Assembly (NCBI GenBank): GCA_026982235.1
Contig: JALSHM010000425.1
Location: 1-10,087, forward strand
Direction of reading: 5' to 3'
Length of the DNA: 10,087 bases
Source of the DNA: Robiginitomaculum sp.
GTDB taxonomy: Bacteria; Pseudomonadota; Alphaproteobacteria; Caulobacterales; Maricaulaceae
Shown here: in pieces, positions 1 to 6,978 of the stretch
Layout of the letters: each line of letters starts with the position of its first letter
Numbering within the stretch: the first letter of the stretch is position 1
Translations under genes and position numbers: made by a program
Notes under the pieces: generated by a model
Seen by the model: only the letters and a program-made list of their open reading frames with translations
Databases searched by the model: none
What the model was told of the DNA's origin: nothing

Positions 1-816
1 CATAATAATAAAGCCCATGGATTTGGCTTGCCGCATTACGGCAACACCCTCGGTTAAGCCGCCGCATTTATCGAGCTTGACATTAACGGCGCGGTAGCCT
101 GCCTCCCATAGTTTTTGCAAATCATCCCGCGTGTGTAAGCTCTCATCAGCGCATAATATGGGGAGGGCGTCTGGCGCATTGTCAATCTGGCCAAACTCTT
201 TGGCCGGCAAAGGTTGTTCAATCATTATCACAGGCGCTTGGGCGAGGGTGGATCTGAACTCTATCAACTCGTCCGCAGACAAAGCTTCATTGGCATCAAT
301 AATCAACTGCGCGTCTGGCCTAGCATCTAATACTGCCAAACATGCCGGGAGGCCGTCCATACCACCGATTTTTAATTTGAGTATCGGGTATTGGCTCGCA
401 TTTATTGCGGCTTGCGCCATACGCTCTGGGCTATCAATGGACAGGGTGTAAGCTGTGGTGCGCGGGCGCGGCTGCGGCAGGTTTAGCATTTTCCAAACTG
501 GTTCTCGTGATTGCTTGGCTTTCAAATCCCATAAGGCACAATCAACCGCATTACGCGCCGCACCTGCGGGCAATAAAATTTGCAATGCTTCTGTATCAAT
601 TTTTGATTGAGTATTGCCAGATAGGCTTTGAACTTGCTCTATGACAGACTTGGCCGTTTCATTATAGCGCGCATATGGGCGGCATTCGCCGCGACCAATA
701 TATGTGCCATCGCTAATCTCAACCAACACAACATGGACTTCACTAACACTACCGTGGGCGATGCGAAAACTTCCCGCCACAGGCCATGTTTGCGCATTCA
801 CTTTTATTTGATACAT
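1..816 (-). CDS. L-Ala-D/L-Glu (dipeptide) epimerase, 3' end missing
   Basis: Enolase-superfamily enzyme of the muconate-lactonizing subgroup. It probably interconverts L-Ala-D-Glu and L-Ala-L-Glu in the cytoplasm so that recycled murein peptides can be degraded. The 272 visible residues begin MYQIKVNAQT and stay open to base 1. Diagnostic residues are in order: KLKIG at about 147-151 (KxK, second Lys catalytic), Asp174 in IIDAN, Glu200 in IEQPLP and Asp224 in CADES (three Mg2+ ligands), and Lys247 in VNVKLDKCGGLTE (opposite-face catalytic Lys). The KLDK-GGLTE stretch is typical of dipeptide epimerases (YcjG/YkfB type). Family members run to about 320 residues, so roughly 50 C-terminal residues lie off the left edge. 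The start is the only Met near the N-terminus, preceded by a purine-rich AAGGAAAAGGG stretch. The gene is divergent from the mla operon. The family is firm; dipeptide specificity is inferred from motifs and could differ. Confidence 0.9.
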   Translation of the reverse strand, partial: MYQIKVNAQTWPVAGSFRIAHGSVSEVHVVLVEISDGTYIGRGECRPYARYNETAKSVIEQVQSLSGNTQSKIDTEALQILLPAGAARNAVDCALWDLKAKQSREPVWKMLNLPQPRPRTTAYTLSIDSPERMAQAAINASQYPILKLKIGGMDGLPACLAVLDARPDAQLIIDANEALSADELIEFRSTLAQAPVIMIEQPLPAKEFGQIDNAPDALPILCADESLHTRDDLQKLWEAGYRAVNVKLDKCGGLTEGVAVMRQAKSMGFIIM

Positions 817-866
817 TTTATGCCCTTTTCCTTGACCTTTGCTCTTAGGATTTGCACGTTAGTATC
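817..866. promoter_or_regulatory. Divergent intergenic region, epimerase / mla operon
   Basis: About 50 bp separate the start codons of two divergent genes, so promoter elements for one or both must lie here or extend into the opposing coding sequence. A TTGACC at 832-837 resembles a -35 box for the plus strand, but I see no convincing -10 at the right spacing. No clear operator palindrome is visible. This is a positional call only. Confidence 0.3.
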
Positions 867-2057
867 ATGAGTTCAAGTGTACAAAATAGCCATGAGGCTT
901 ATCGGCTGGAAATCGACGAGGGACAGCTAATAGTCAAAGCCTTTGGGCAATGGAATTTGCATACGATAAAATCAATTGATGAAGCCTTGAAAGCAGATTT
1001 GGAAGCCCTTGGTTATGGACTGGTAAAGTCAAGTGGCGAAGACTACGGTGTTGATGACGATGAATTTGGCGGGGTCATTTTCGACTTCAAGGAGTTGGAG
1101 AGGATTGATACTGCAGGCGCTTTCATTCTTGCACGCGCTATTGGTTGCCATGATGGTTTGTGTCGGATGTGGCGTGTGAAAAATGCCACATTAGGGCAAA
1201 GAACGCTGATCCAGACTGCCGCAGAAGCCCAGGCTGGAGTTGCCGTCTTGCCACCACTTCCTTGGTATGACCCACTAACACGGCTAGGTGAGGGTTTTTT
1301 GCGCGGCATTTCCGAGACGTATAAAACCATCTCGTTTTTCGGATTTTTTATGACTGTTCTTGGTAAAATGGTTGTTCAGCCCCATAGGATTAGGTGGAAA
1401 TCTGTGGTTTCCCATATTGAGCGCGTTGGTCTTGATGCTCTACCCATTGTTGCAGTGCTGAGTTTCTTTATTGGGTGTGTTCTGGCTTTTATGGGAGCCG
1501 ATTTGCTCGAAGCATTTGGGGCTAAAGTCTTTGTTGTAGATCTCGTCGGAATTGGTGTCTTGCGTGAATTTGCCGTCATCATTACCGCGATTCTCATGGC
1601 TGGCCGGTCAAATAGTGCCTTTACTGCAGAGATAGGCTCTATGAAAATGCGCCAAGAGATAGACGCTATGAAAGTTATTGGGCTGAATGTTGGTGAAACG
1701 CTTGTAGCGCCCCGGGCGTTGGCTTGCTTGGTTTCAACGCCGATTTTAACATTCTTTGCTATGGTTTCGGGTTTGCTCGGCGGTATGGTTGTTGCTTGGT
1801 CACAAGGTATATCGCCGATATTATTTACGGCGCGTATCACCGAAGTTGTTTCTATCAACCATTTTTGGGTGGGTATTGGAAAGGCGCCTTTTTATGGTTT
1901 AATCATTGCGATTATTGGCTGCCGCCACGGTCTTGCGGTTGGTGGTTCGGTTGAATCCTTGGGGAAACGGACAACGACCAGTGTGGTGCAAGCCATATTT
2001 GCCATCATTATGCTGGACGCTATATTTGCTATGTTATTTTTAAAGATGGGTGTGTAA
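867..2057 (+). CDS. mlaE: MlaE-type lipid ABC transporter permease with N-terminal STAS domain
   Basis: Inner-membrane permease of a phospholipid-transporting Mla/MCE complex, 396 residues from ATG 867. Residues about 11-120 form a STAS (MlaB-like) domain with the DTAG motif at 81-84. In stand-alone MlaB the equivalent Thr is needed for function. The domain also carries an acidic insert (about 55-68, DYGVDDDEF). Residues about 140-396 are the MlaE fold, with several membrane helices. Its family signature runs from LREF (232) through MAGRSNSAFTAEIGSMK to DAMKVIG (271); a second signature follows, CRHGLAVGG with SLGKRTT. Start choice is uncertain: in-frame TTG at 852 would add five residues, and TAG at 846-848 blocks anything further upstream. 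AGGA at 847-850 is too close to the TTG and rather far from the ATG. The stop overlaps the next ATG (TAATG), implying coupled translation. Alphaproteobacterial homologues often carry this fusion, removing the need for a separate mlaB. Confidence 0.92.
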   Translation: MSSSVQNSHEAYRLEIDEGQLIVKAFGQWNLHTIKSIDEALKADLEALGYGLVKSSGEDYGVDDDEFGGVIFDFKELERIDTAGAFILARAIGCHDGLCRMWRVKNATLGQRTLIQTAAEAQAGVAVLPPLPWYDPLTRLGEGFLRGISETYKTISFFGFFMTVLGKMVVQPHRIRWKSVVSHIERVGLDALPIVAVLSFFIGCVLAFMGADLLEAFGAKVFVVDLVGIGVLREFAVIITAILMAGRSNSAFTAEIGSMKMRQEIDAMKVIGLNVGETLVAPRALACLVSTPILTFFAMVSGLLGGMVVAWSQGISPILFTARITEVVSINHFWVGIGKAPFYGLIIAIIGCRHGLAVGGSVESLGKRTTTSVVQAIFAIIMLDAIFAMLFLKMGV

Positions 2058-2881
2058 TGTCTATCGTTGATTATGATAAGCTGGATTTAACCGTCCCGGT
2101 TCAAGCCATAGACATTAAGTCCCAATTCGGTTCGAATGTAATCCATGATCATCTCAATTTACAATTAAGGGCAGGGGAAATCCTTGGTGTAGTTGGTGGC
2201 TCAGGCAGTGGGAAGTCCGTGTTGTTAAACACTTTGCTGGGTTTAAAGTTACCCGATGCGGGCATCGTGAAAATATTTGGGCGTAATCGTCAAAACCTAA
2301 GCAAAGAAGACTTGCGAGCCTTTGAGACACGGGTTGGGGTGTTGTTTCAGGGCGGTGCGCTGTTCTCGTCATTGAATGTGCGCGAAAATGTTATGGTGCC
2401 ACTACGCAAACACACAGACTTACCTGTACCGCTTATGCGCGAACTGGCGGATATGAAACTTAATATGGTGGGTTTGCCACCAAAAGCCTCCACTTTGTTT
2501 CCATCAGATTTGTCGGGCGGCATGCAAAAACGGGCAGGGCTAGCGCGGGCATTGGCTCTAGATCCGCAAATGCTGTTTCTTGATGAACCTACTGCCGGGC
2601 TTGACCCTATAGGTGCAGATGCATTTGATGATCTGATTTTAGAACTACGTGATGCGCTTGATCTGACGGTTTTCATGGTTACTCATGACTTGGATACATT
2701 GTTTAAAACCTGTGACCGCGTGGCTGTGCTGGTTGATAAACATATTGCTATTGCCGAACCGCTGGATAAAGTGGTTAAATATGACCATCCATGGGTGGCT
2801 GAGTATTTTGGCGGGCCGCGTTCTCGTGCCGCCGGGATAAAAGAGCAGAAACTAGCGGAGCCAAAAAGAGGGCAGGTATAG
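2057..2881 (+). CDS. mlaF: MlaF-type lipid ABC transporter ATPase
   Basis: Cytoplasmic ATP-binding subunit that powers the Mla lipid transporter, 274 residues, the usual length for MlaF. All nucleotide-binding motifs are intact: Walker A GGSGSGKS at 47-54, Q-loop Gln98 in VLFQGGALF, signature LSGGMQKRAGLARA starting at 152, Walker B MLFLDEP at 172-178 with D-loop AGLDP, and switch His210 in MVTHD. The SGGMQKR form of the signature and the FQGGALF Q-loop are characteristic of the MlaF/Mce-associated ATPase branch rather than amino-acid or drug importers. The ATG shares one base with the mlaE stop codon. The C-terminal tail beyond about residue 250 is charged and poorly conserved-looking. Transport direction cannot be read from the sequence. 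Confidence 0.95.
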   Translation: MSIVDYDKLDLTVPVQAIDIKSQFGSNVIHDHLNLQLRAGEILGVVGGSGSGKSVLLNTLLGLKLPDAGIVKIFGRNRQNLSKEDLRAFETRVGVLFQGGALFSSLNVRENVMVPLRKHTDLPVPLMRELADMKLNMVGLPPKASTLFPSDLSGGMQKRAGLARALALDPQMLFLDEPTAGLDPIGADAFDDLILELRDALDLTVFMVTHDLDTLFKTCDRVAVLVDKHIAIAEPLDKVVKYDHPWVAEYFGGPRSRAAGIKEQKLAEPKRGQV

Positions 2882-2885
2882 ACAT

Positions 2886-3866
2886 ATGGAAAGTAAAGCA
2901 AATTTCGCTGTTATTGGTGCATTTGTCCTTGTCTCCTTATTTGGCATTGTGGCATTTTTCTCCTACATAAGCGGTCGGCAATTTGATAATGAATATGATC
3001 ATTATATTGTTGAATACACCACCCCTCCGCGCGGCATTGCAGTCGGCAGTGAGGTGCGGTTTAATGGTCTGAAAATGGGAGAGGTAACCAAGACTATTCT
3101 TGACAAAGATGATGCAGGCAAAGTGCTGGTCTATATTCAAGTGCAGGCGGACACGCCTGTTCATATAGACAGTTATGCACAAAATGAGCCACTTGGCTTG
3201 ACCGGGCTTAGTTATATCCAGCTTTATGCAGGTAAATCGGGAAAACGGTTTGATTTTGAAGCCCTTGGCGATGAAATCCCTCATATTGAGGGGCGCGGCT
3301 CTACCTTTGACAATCTCCTTGGCGGGAGCGAGTCTGTTTTAAACAATATCAATGTGGCGCTTTCTCGTGCAGTTTCTATTCTTAGTCCAGAGGCTACCGA
3401 AGATTTGCACGAAATATTGGCTAATATCAATACAATCACTGGAAAAGTAGCTGATGTCGATATAAGTAGCGAGCAGGTTGAGGTGTTCATGAAAGCTATT
3501 GAGCAGGCTGCTTTGGATGTGTCTATTGCCTCTTTAGCAGTTGATGCTTCCGCCAAGGACGTGTCGAAATTGTTGCAAAGCGACGGTGTTAATAACATTT
3601 TGGTGCAAACAGAAAAATCTCTCTCGGCGGTAGAGGCGGCACTCAATGAATATACTTTGCTGGCAAAAAATGGCCAAGAATTATCCGATGAAGCCCGAAG
3701 GACAATAGAACAGTTCGGAACCACTGGATTGCAAGACTTGTCTTTGGCAATGGCGGACCTTAAGACACTTATTGAAACCTTGAACCGTGTCTCCGAAGAC
3801 CTAGAACGCAGTCCGGTCGAGTTTATTGTCGGTGAGAAAAAAGAACTAACGGAGCTACCGCAATGA
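2886..3866 (+). CDS. mlaD: MlaD-type MCE-domain substrate-binding protein
   Basis: Periplasmic, inner-membrane-anchored MCE protein that would form a lipid-binding ring on the MlaEF complex. An N-terminal anchor (residues about 8-28, IGAFVLVSLFGIVAFF) is followed by one MCE domain at about 38-118. Typical MCE features are PPRGIAVGSEVRFNGLKMGEV and the closing GLTGLSYIQLYAG. Residues about 140-310 are helical and coiled-coil-like, ending in RSPVEFIVGEKKE near the C-terminus. At 326 residues it is much longer than E. coli MlaD (about 180) and resembles the longer single-MCE proteins of alphaproteobacteria, whose helical tail may extend the ring into a tunnel or bind partners. It starts 4 bp after mlaF, with AGAGGGCAGG upstream as a plausible ribosome site. 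Family assignment is firm; the cargo (phospholipid or another hydrophobic molecule) is inferred. Confidence 0.93.
   Translation: MESKANFAVIGAFVLVSLFGIVAFFSYISGRQFDNEYDHYIVEYTTPPRGIAVGSEVRFNGLKMGEVTKTILDKDDAGKVLVYIQVQADTPVHIDSYAQNEPLGLTGLSYIQLYAGKSGKRFDFEALGDEIPHIEGRGSTFDNLLGGSESVLNNINVALSRAVSILSPEATEDLHEILANINTITGKVADVDISSEQVEVFMKAIEQAALDVSIASLAVDASAKDVSKLLQSDGVNNILVQTEKSLSAVEAALNEYTLLAKNGQELSDEARRTIEQFGTTGLQDLSLAMADLKTLIETLNRVSEDLERSPVEFIVGEKKELTELPQ
3851..3854 (+). promoter_or_regulatory. Ribosome binding site of the auxiliary lipoprotein gene
   Basis: GGAG lies inside the mlaD reading frame, eight bases before ATG 3863. It supports the ATGA-overlapping start and translational coupling to mlaD. 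Confidence 0.55.
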
Positions 3867-4510
3867 TGGAAAGAGCAAGATTATCAAATGGATATTTGTC
3901 CGGCATAGCTCTATTATTGTTGGCTCTGCCTTTATCAGCATGTGTTTCTGTCCTACCTGAAGCCAAGACCGCACCGACTATTTACCGCCTCAATATACCC
4001 CATGGTAACGATACGATTTCATTGGACAATACTAAGGTAATCAATATCGAGTTTCCACAAGCTCCAAGAGCCTTAAGCGGTACAGACATCGTTTTGTCAC
4101 CCGATGGGCGTCGTTTAACGGCAGCAGCAGGCGCATCTTGGGCTGAGCCAGTACCCAGTCAACTCCGCCATATCCTGATTGATATTTTAGCACAGAACGG
4201 GCGCATTACAGGGGTGATTCCCAAAGGTGGCACCCGCGCCCCATATCGGCTTAATACAGAAATTCGTAGGTTTGAGGCAGTATTTGACAATGGTGAAGAT
4301 GCGCCACCAAATGCATTGCTACTGCTCAACGTGACCTTAACCGATACCAATACACGTAAGCTAGTCGGGACACATACTGTTAAAAAAACCGTTCGTGCCC
4401 GTGCAAAATCTGTCAGCTCTATAGTGGACGCGCAAGATAAGGCCACGAATGCGGCCATGCATGATATTGCTAAGTGGTTGGACGGTATGGTCGGAAAACG
4501 CCCTAGATAA
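3863..4510 (+). CDS. ABC-type transport auxiliary lipoprotein (PqiC/YmbA-like)
   Basis: Predicted lipoprotein of 215 residues: a basic N-terminus, a hydrophobic stretch (about 11-26, LSGIALLLLALPLSAC) and a lipobox LSAC with the lipidated Cys at 27. No Asp follows the Cys, so outer-membrane sorting is possible. The mature part begins soon with APTIYRLNI and matches the pattern of the ABC-transporter auxiliary lipoprotein family (PF03886-like), whose members (PqiC, and lipoproteins in alphaproteobacterial mla/mce operons) work with MCE transporters, probably at the outer membrane. The ATG overlaps the mlaD stop as ATGA, with GGAG at 3851-3854 eight bases upstream. The next codon but one is a second Met (3866). 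It is the last gene of the operon. I assign the family by lipobox, length, YRL motif and context; fold-level similarity was not tested. Confidence 0.82.
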   Translation: MMERARLSNGYLSGIALLLLALPLSACVSVLPEAKTAPTIYRLNIPHGNDTISLDNTKVINIEFPQAPRALSGTDIVLSPDGRRLTAAAGASWAEPVPSQLRHILIDILAQNGRITGVIPKGGTRAPYRLNTEIRRFEAVFDNGEDAPPNALLLLNVTLTDTNTRKLVGTHTVKKTVRARAKSVSSIVDAQDKATNAAMHDIAKWLDGMVGKRPR

Positions 4511-4544
4511 GCCGGCTCAAGAACTTTGCTTAGCGCGAAAGGCT

Positions 4545-6827
4545 CTAAACCCGTCCATAATTGAGTGCGGCGTCGCACAGGAGGTAGGCGCGTCCTTTTT
4601 CGCTCTCTAGGCGGGTGCGGATGGCCTCGCGATTACCCGCCAATAATTCTATTGTCCGGTCATAGCGGGAGGCGAAGATTATTGCTTTGTCGCTTAAATC
4701 ATCATCAACGGCTAAGGTTTTCACCAAATGCTCAACCGGGTTTTTCAAGCGTAAACCGACACATTTACTCATGGCAGTGTGACCCGAAGATACGCGGGCA
4801 TTTGTGGCCTCTATGATGCAGCCCTCATCGACAACCGCATTCGCGGATAGGCCAAGTTTAGCCAGGTCTGCAATAAGTATTTCATCATCAGTAGGTGGTG
4901 GATTTGGGTTTAGGGGTTTGGGGGCAGCTGTGTTGACTATATCTAGCGCAGAAGGCTCATCTCGCGAACGCTGCCCTCCAAATAATCCACCAAATAAACC
5001 GAATTTGCCTTTGTTCTTTGGCTTAGATTTCTTAGGCTCTTCAATTGGTGCCGCGCGGCGCACAGCTTCATCGCTAGCCGATACTGCCGATTTCACGACT
5101 TGTTCGGGAATTTTGAGGGCATCTTTAGGTGTGATAGCGGGGTCGGGGATGTCTACAGGTGCATTTACCGGAGCAGGGGCGGGAATAGACTCAGGTGTCA
5201 GAGTTTCAGGCTTAAGGGGGTGAGGCGGCAATGGCTCGACGGATTGCCGGATCATGTCGGGCTCAATGAGATTATCACCTAAATCCAGCGGTGCAAGCTC
5301 AGGGGGGGTGTCTTTTGTGGTAGCTTGCTTTATTTCGGGAATTGGTTCCACTTGGATGGGTGTAGTCTTTCCCTGTTCTGGCTCTGGCTCTAAATTTATG
5401 ATTGGTTTGAGCATCAAGCGTGTGCGTTTACGTTTTTCTTTAGGTGTTTTTTTGACAAGGTTCTGCGTTTCATCGGGAATATCCGAGGGGACAAGCTCAA
5501 GAGATTTACGCTCCTTATGAGCGATGCGAGTTTGCAAGTCGGCCATTTCTTGTTCTATGCGGATAATTTCCTTGCGGGTTAGCTCCAAACTGTCTTGAAC
5601 ACGTTTGGCGGCCATATCGCTAATGCTTTGCGCATGTTCTGTTGAGTATTCCACCATATCGCGCATTTCATCAAACCGAGTTTTGACGGCTCCATCTGCC
5701 AGTGAAGCGGCGGCGGCGAGGGCTTCGATGGTTTCCTTGCCGGATTTGGACGCATTAGATAAGCTCTCAGCACTGGCTTGAGCGGACAAGGATAAATCCC
5801 GCATCTTGACAAGCCGCTCTTCCATGCTGGCACCAAGCGCCGTTTGTTCATCGCGCAAATGTTCGATCATTGCAGTTAGCTCGCCCGCATGTTTTTTGTA
5901 TACTTCGTCAAGTTCTACGGAGCGTTGCCGTATGATGTCACCGAGAGATTTTATATCTTCATGACTGGCGCTTAGTGTTGCGGAAGCTTGCACGGTATTG
6001 GAACGAACGATGTCAGAGGCTGTATTGATTTTAGCAGTGGCACCTTCGACGCTGATGCGGGCTTCTTTGATTTTTTGCTCGGCGATTTGTACTGACTTAG
6101 CAAGATTGTCTGTGTGCATTGTCAGGTTTTTCGATAATGAAACCATGCTCGCATCTAGAGAAGCCGTCATAGACTTGAGGGTTGCGTTTTGGTTCTCGAT
6201 TGATGCATTGATTTTATCAATGGTCTCCCGAGAGCCTGCATTGGTTGCATCTAGCGCTTGCGTTTGGTTTTTAATCACATCTTCCATGGAGGACAGGCGC
6301 CCAATAGCGGCGTTAAGTTTTTCATTAAGGTCGTCGACTTGTGCGGCAATGGCGCTGGCCATTACTTTGCTTTTGCCGATGACGGCATCATCCGGCGTAC
6401 TCATCGCATTTGCAGTTTGGGCAAGGAAATGGGCTTCCTTGGATATTGCGGCTAATTGTTTGAGTGCATAGCTCGCCAAAAATATCAAAAGAGCTGGTCC
6501 AATGACTAAGCCAACAATTGCGATCCATTGCAAGGGCGTATAAGACTGCCAATTAGCGCCTATGTTTAAGACGGAAAACAAAAACCCAGCAATGAGGAAC
6601 AACCATAACAAGGTAGCGGCAATCGTAAACTTTTTGACCCAGCCAAATTCTTGAGTGTTTTCAACGGTTTTCGGTGCGCTTACAGATGAACTCACCAAAG
6701 CTTCGGGTAAATCAGGCGCCTTCGTTGGTTTCGTCGGGGCAACAGGGTCGGTTAAATTCAATGTGTCAGCGGTCTTGTCACGCGTTAGGTCGTCACTGAT
6801 GTCCGTTTCAATACTAGTTATTTTCAT
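4545..6827 (-). CDS. Two-TM, coiled-coil, proline-rich protein (possible TipN-like polarity factor)
   Basis: A 760-residue protein of unproven function. Residues 1-60 are polar and probably cytoplasmic. Two membrane helices follow at about 66-89 (FTIAATLLWLFLIAGFLFSV) and about 99-121 (LQWIAIVGLVIGPALLIFL). Residues about 125-445 are Ala/Ser/Leu-rich heptad-like coiled coil, low in proline, with no HAMP or chemoreceptor signalling tip that I can see. A basic patch (KKTPKEKRKRTR, about 458-469) leads into a proline- and acid-rich linker (about 475-600), then a Gly/Phe motif KGKFGLFGGLFGG (about 606-617). The last 105 residues look like a compact domain, including VVDEGCIIEATNARVSSG, RYDRTIELLAGNREAIRTRL and GRAYLLCDAALN. 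Two N-terminal helices plus a long cytoplasmic coiled coil is the layout of Caulobacter TipN, a new-pole landmark. That link is architectural, not proven. Only a weak GGCAGA-like ribosome site precedes ATG 6827. The gene converges with the mla operon (34 bp between stops). Confidence 0.85.
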   Translation of the reverse strand: MKITSIETDISDDLTRDKTADTLNLTDPVAPTKPTKAPDLPEALVSSSVSAPKTVENTQEFGWVKKFTIAATLLWLFLIAGFLFSVLNIGANWQSYTPLQWIAIVGLVIGPALLIFLASYALKQLAAISKEAHFLAQTANAMSTPDDAVIGKSKVMASAIAAQVDDLNEKLNAAIGRLSSMEDVIKNQTQALDATNAGSRETIDKINASIENQNATLKSMTASLDASMVSLSKNLTMHTDNLAKSVQIAEQKIKEARISVEGATAKINTASDIVRSNTVQASATLSASHEDIKSLGDIIRQRSVELDEVYKKHAGELTAMIEHLRDEQTALGASMEERLVKMRDLSLSAQASAESLSNASKSGKETIEALAAAASLADGAVKTRFDEMRDMVEYSTEHAQSISDMAAKRVQDSLELTRKEIIRIEQEMADLQTRIAHKERKSLELVPSDIPDETQNLVKKTPKEKRKRTRLMLKPIINLEPEPEQGKTTPIQVEPIPEIKQATTKDTPPELAPLDLGDNLIEPDMIRQSVEPLPPHPLKPETLTPESIPAPAPVNAPVDIPDPAITPKDALKIPEQVVKSAVSASDEAVRRAAPIEEPKKSKPKNKGKFGLFGGLFGGQRSRDEPSALDIVNTAAPKPLNPNPPPTDDEILIADLAKLGLSANAVVDEGCIIEATNARVSSGHTAMSKCVGLRLKNPVEHLVKTLAVDDDLSDKAIIFASRYDRTIELLAGNREAIRTRLESEKGRAYLLCDAALNYGRV

Positions 6828-6920
6828 TATCTATCTGCCATTTTTTTGAATTGATAGCATTTTTATTCTCGTTAGGGAATTATTTGTGTATTTACCTTAT
6901 ACTGCAAGAGACTAAGGGAA

Positions 6921-6950
6921 AAGGTTAAACAAAAAATAACTAAACCTTAG
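6921..6950. promoter_or_regulatory. Inverted repeat and CtrA-box-like sequence in divergent region
   Basis: AAGGTT (6921-6926) and AACCTT (6943-6948) form an inverted repeat with a 16-bp spacer. Within it, minus-strand TTAT-N7-TTAA (6925-6939), followed by C, matches the alphaproteobacterial CtrA box TTAA-N7-TTAA at seven of eight positions. It lies between the divergent coiled-coil and 79-residue genes, a sensible operator location. In AT-rich DNA such matches arise by chance, so this is a candidate only. Confidence 0.3.
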
Positions 6951-6966
6951 CGGTGTGAATTGGAAA

Positions 6967-6974
6967 AAGGGGGG
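6967..6974 (+). promoter_or_regulatory. Ribosome binding site deciding the 79-residue gene start
   Basis: AAGGGGGG sits 4 bp before ATG 6979 and is the best ribosome site nearby. It falls inside the extension that would be coded from GTG 6955, so it favours the ATG. AAGG (6967-6970) and CCTT (6975-6978) are mutually complementary and flank the G-run. Confidence 0.6.
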
Positions 6975-6978
6975 CCTT

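Noticed and set aside
131..870. Three plus-strand frames (131-451, 405-644, 628-870)
   Set aside because: All are antisense to the epimerase, whose catalytic motifs are intact in one continuous minus-strand frame.
1376..1858. 160-codon minus-strand open frame opposite mlaE
   Set aside because: It lies entirely antisense to a firmly identified permease, is Thr/Ile/Pro-biased as expected for a complement frame, and has no recognisable motif.
3281..3724. 147-codon minus-strand open frame opposite mlaD
   Set aside because: Antisense shadow of the MCE protein's helical tail; composition mirrors the real frame and no ribosome site is evident.
4565..4578. Perfect hairpin GTGCG-GCGT-CGCAC near the convergent junction
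   Set aside because: It lies inside the coding sequence of the 760-residue protein (LCDAAL) and is not followed by a T-run on either strand, so it is not a credible terminator.
4804..5223. 139-codon plus-strand frame rich in Gly/Ser
   Set aside because: Complement of the proline-rich linker of the 760-residue protein; Gly/Ser richness is simply the reverse of Pro/Ala codons.
5998..6471. 157-codon plus-strand frame with hydrophobic stretches
   Set aside because: Antisense to the coiled-coil region; the hydrophobicity arises from complementing Lys/Asp/Asn/Gln codons.
6827..6841. Four-codon minicistron (MADR) whose stop overlaps the start of the 760-residue gene as TAATG
   Set aside because: It has no ribosome site of its own and such short frames are common by chance; noted only because the overlap would permit coupling.
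6955..6978. GTG start giving an 87-residue version of the small protein
   Set aside because: The strong ribosome site AAGGGGGG lies within this extension and is placed correctly for ATG 6979.
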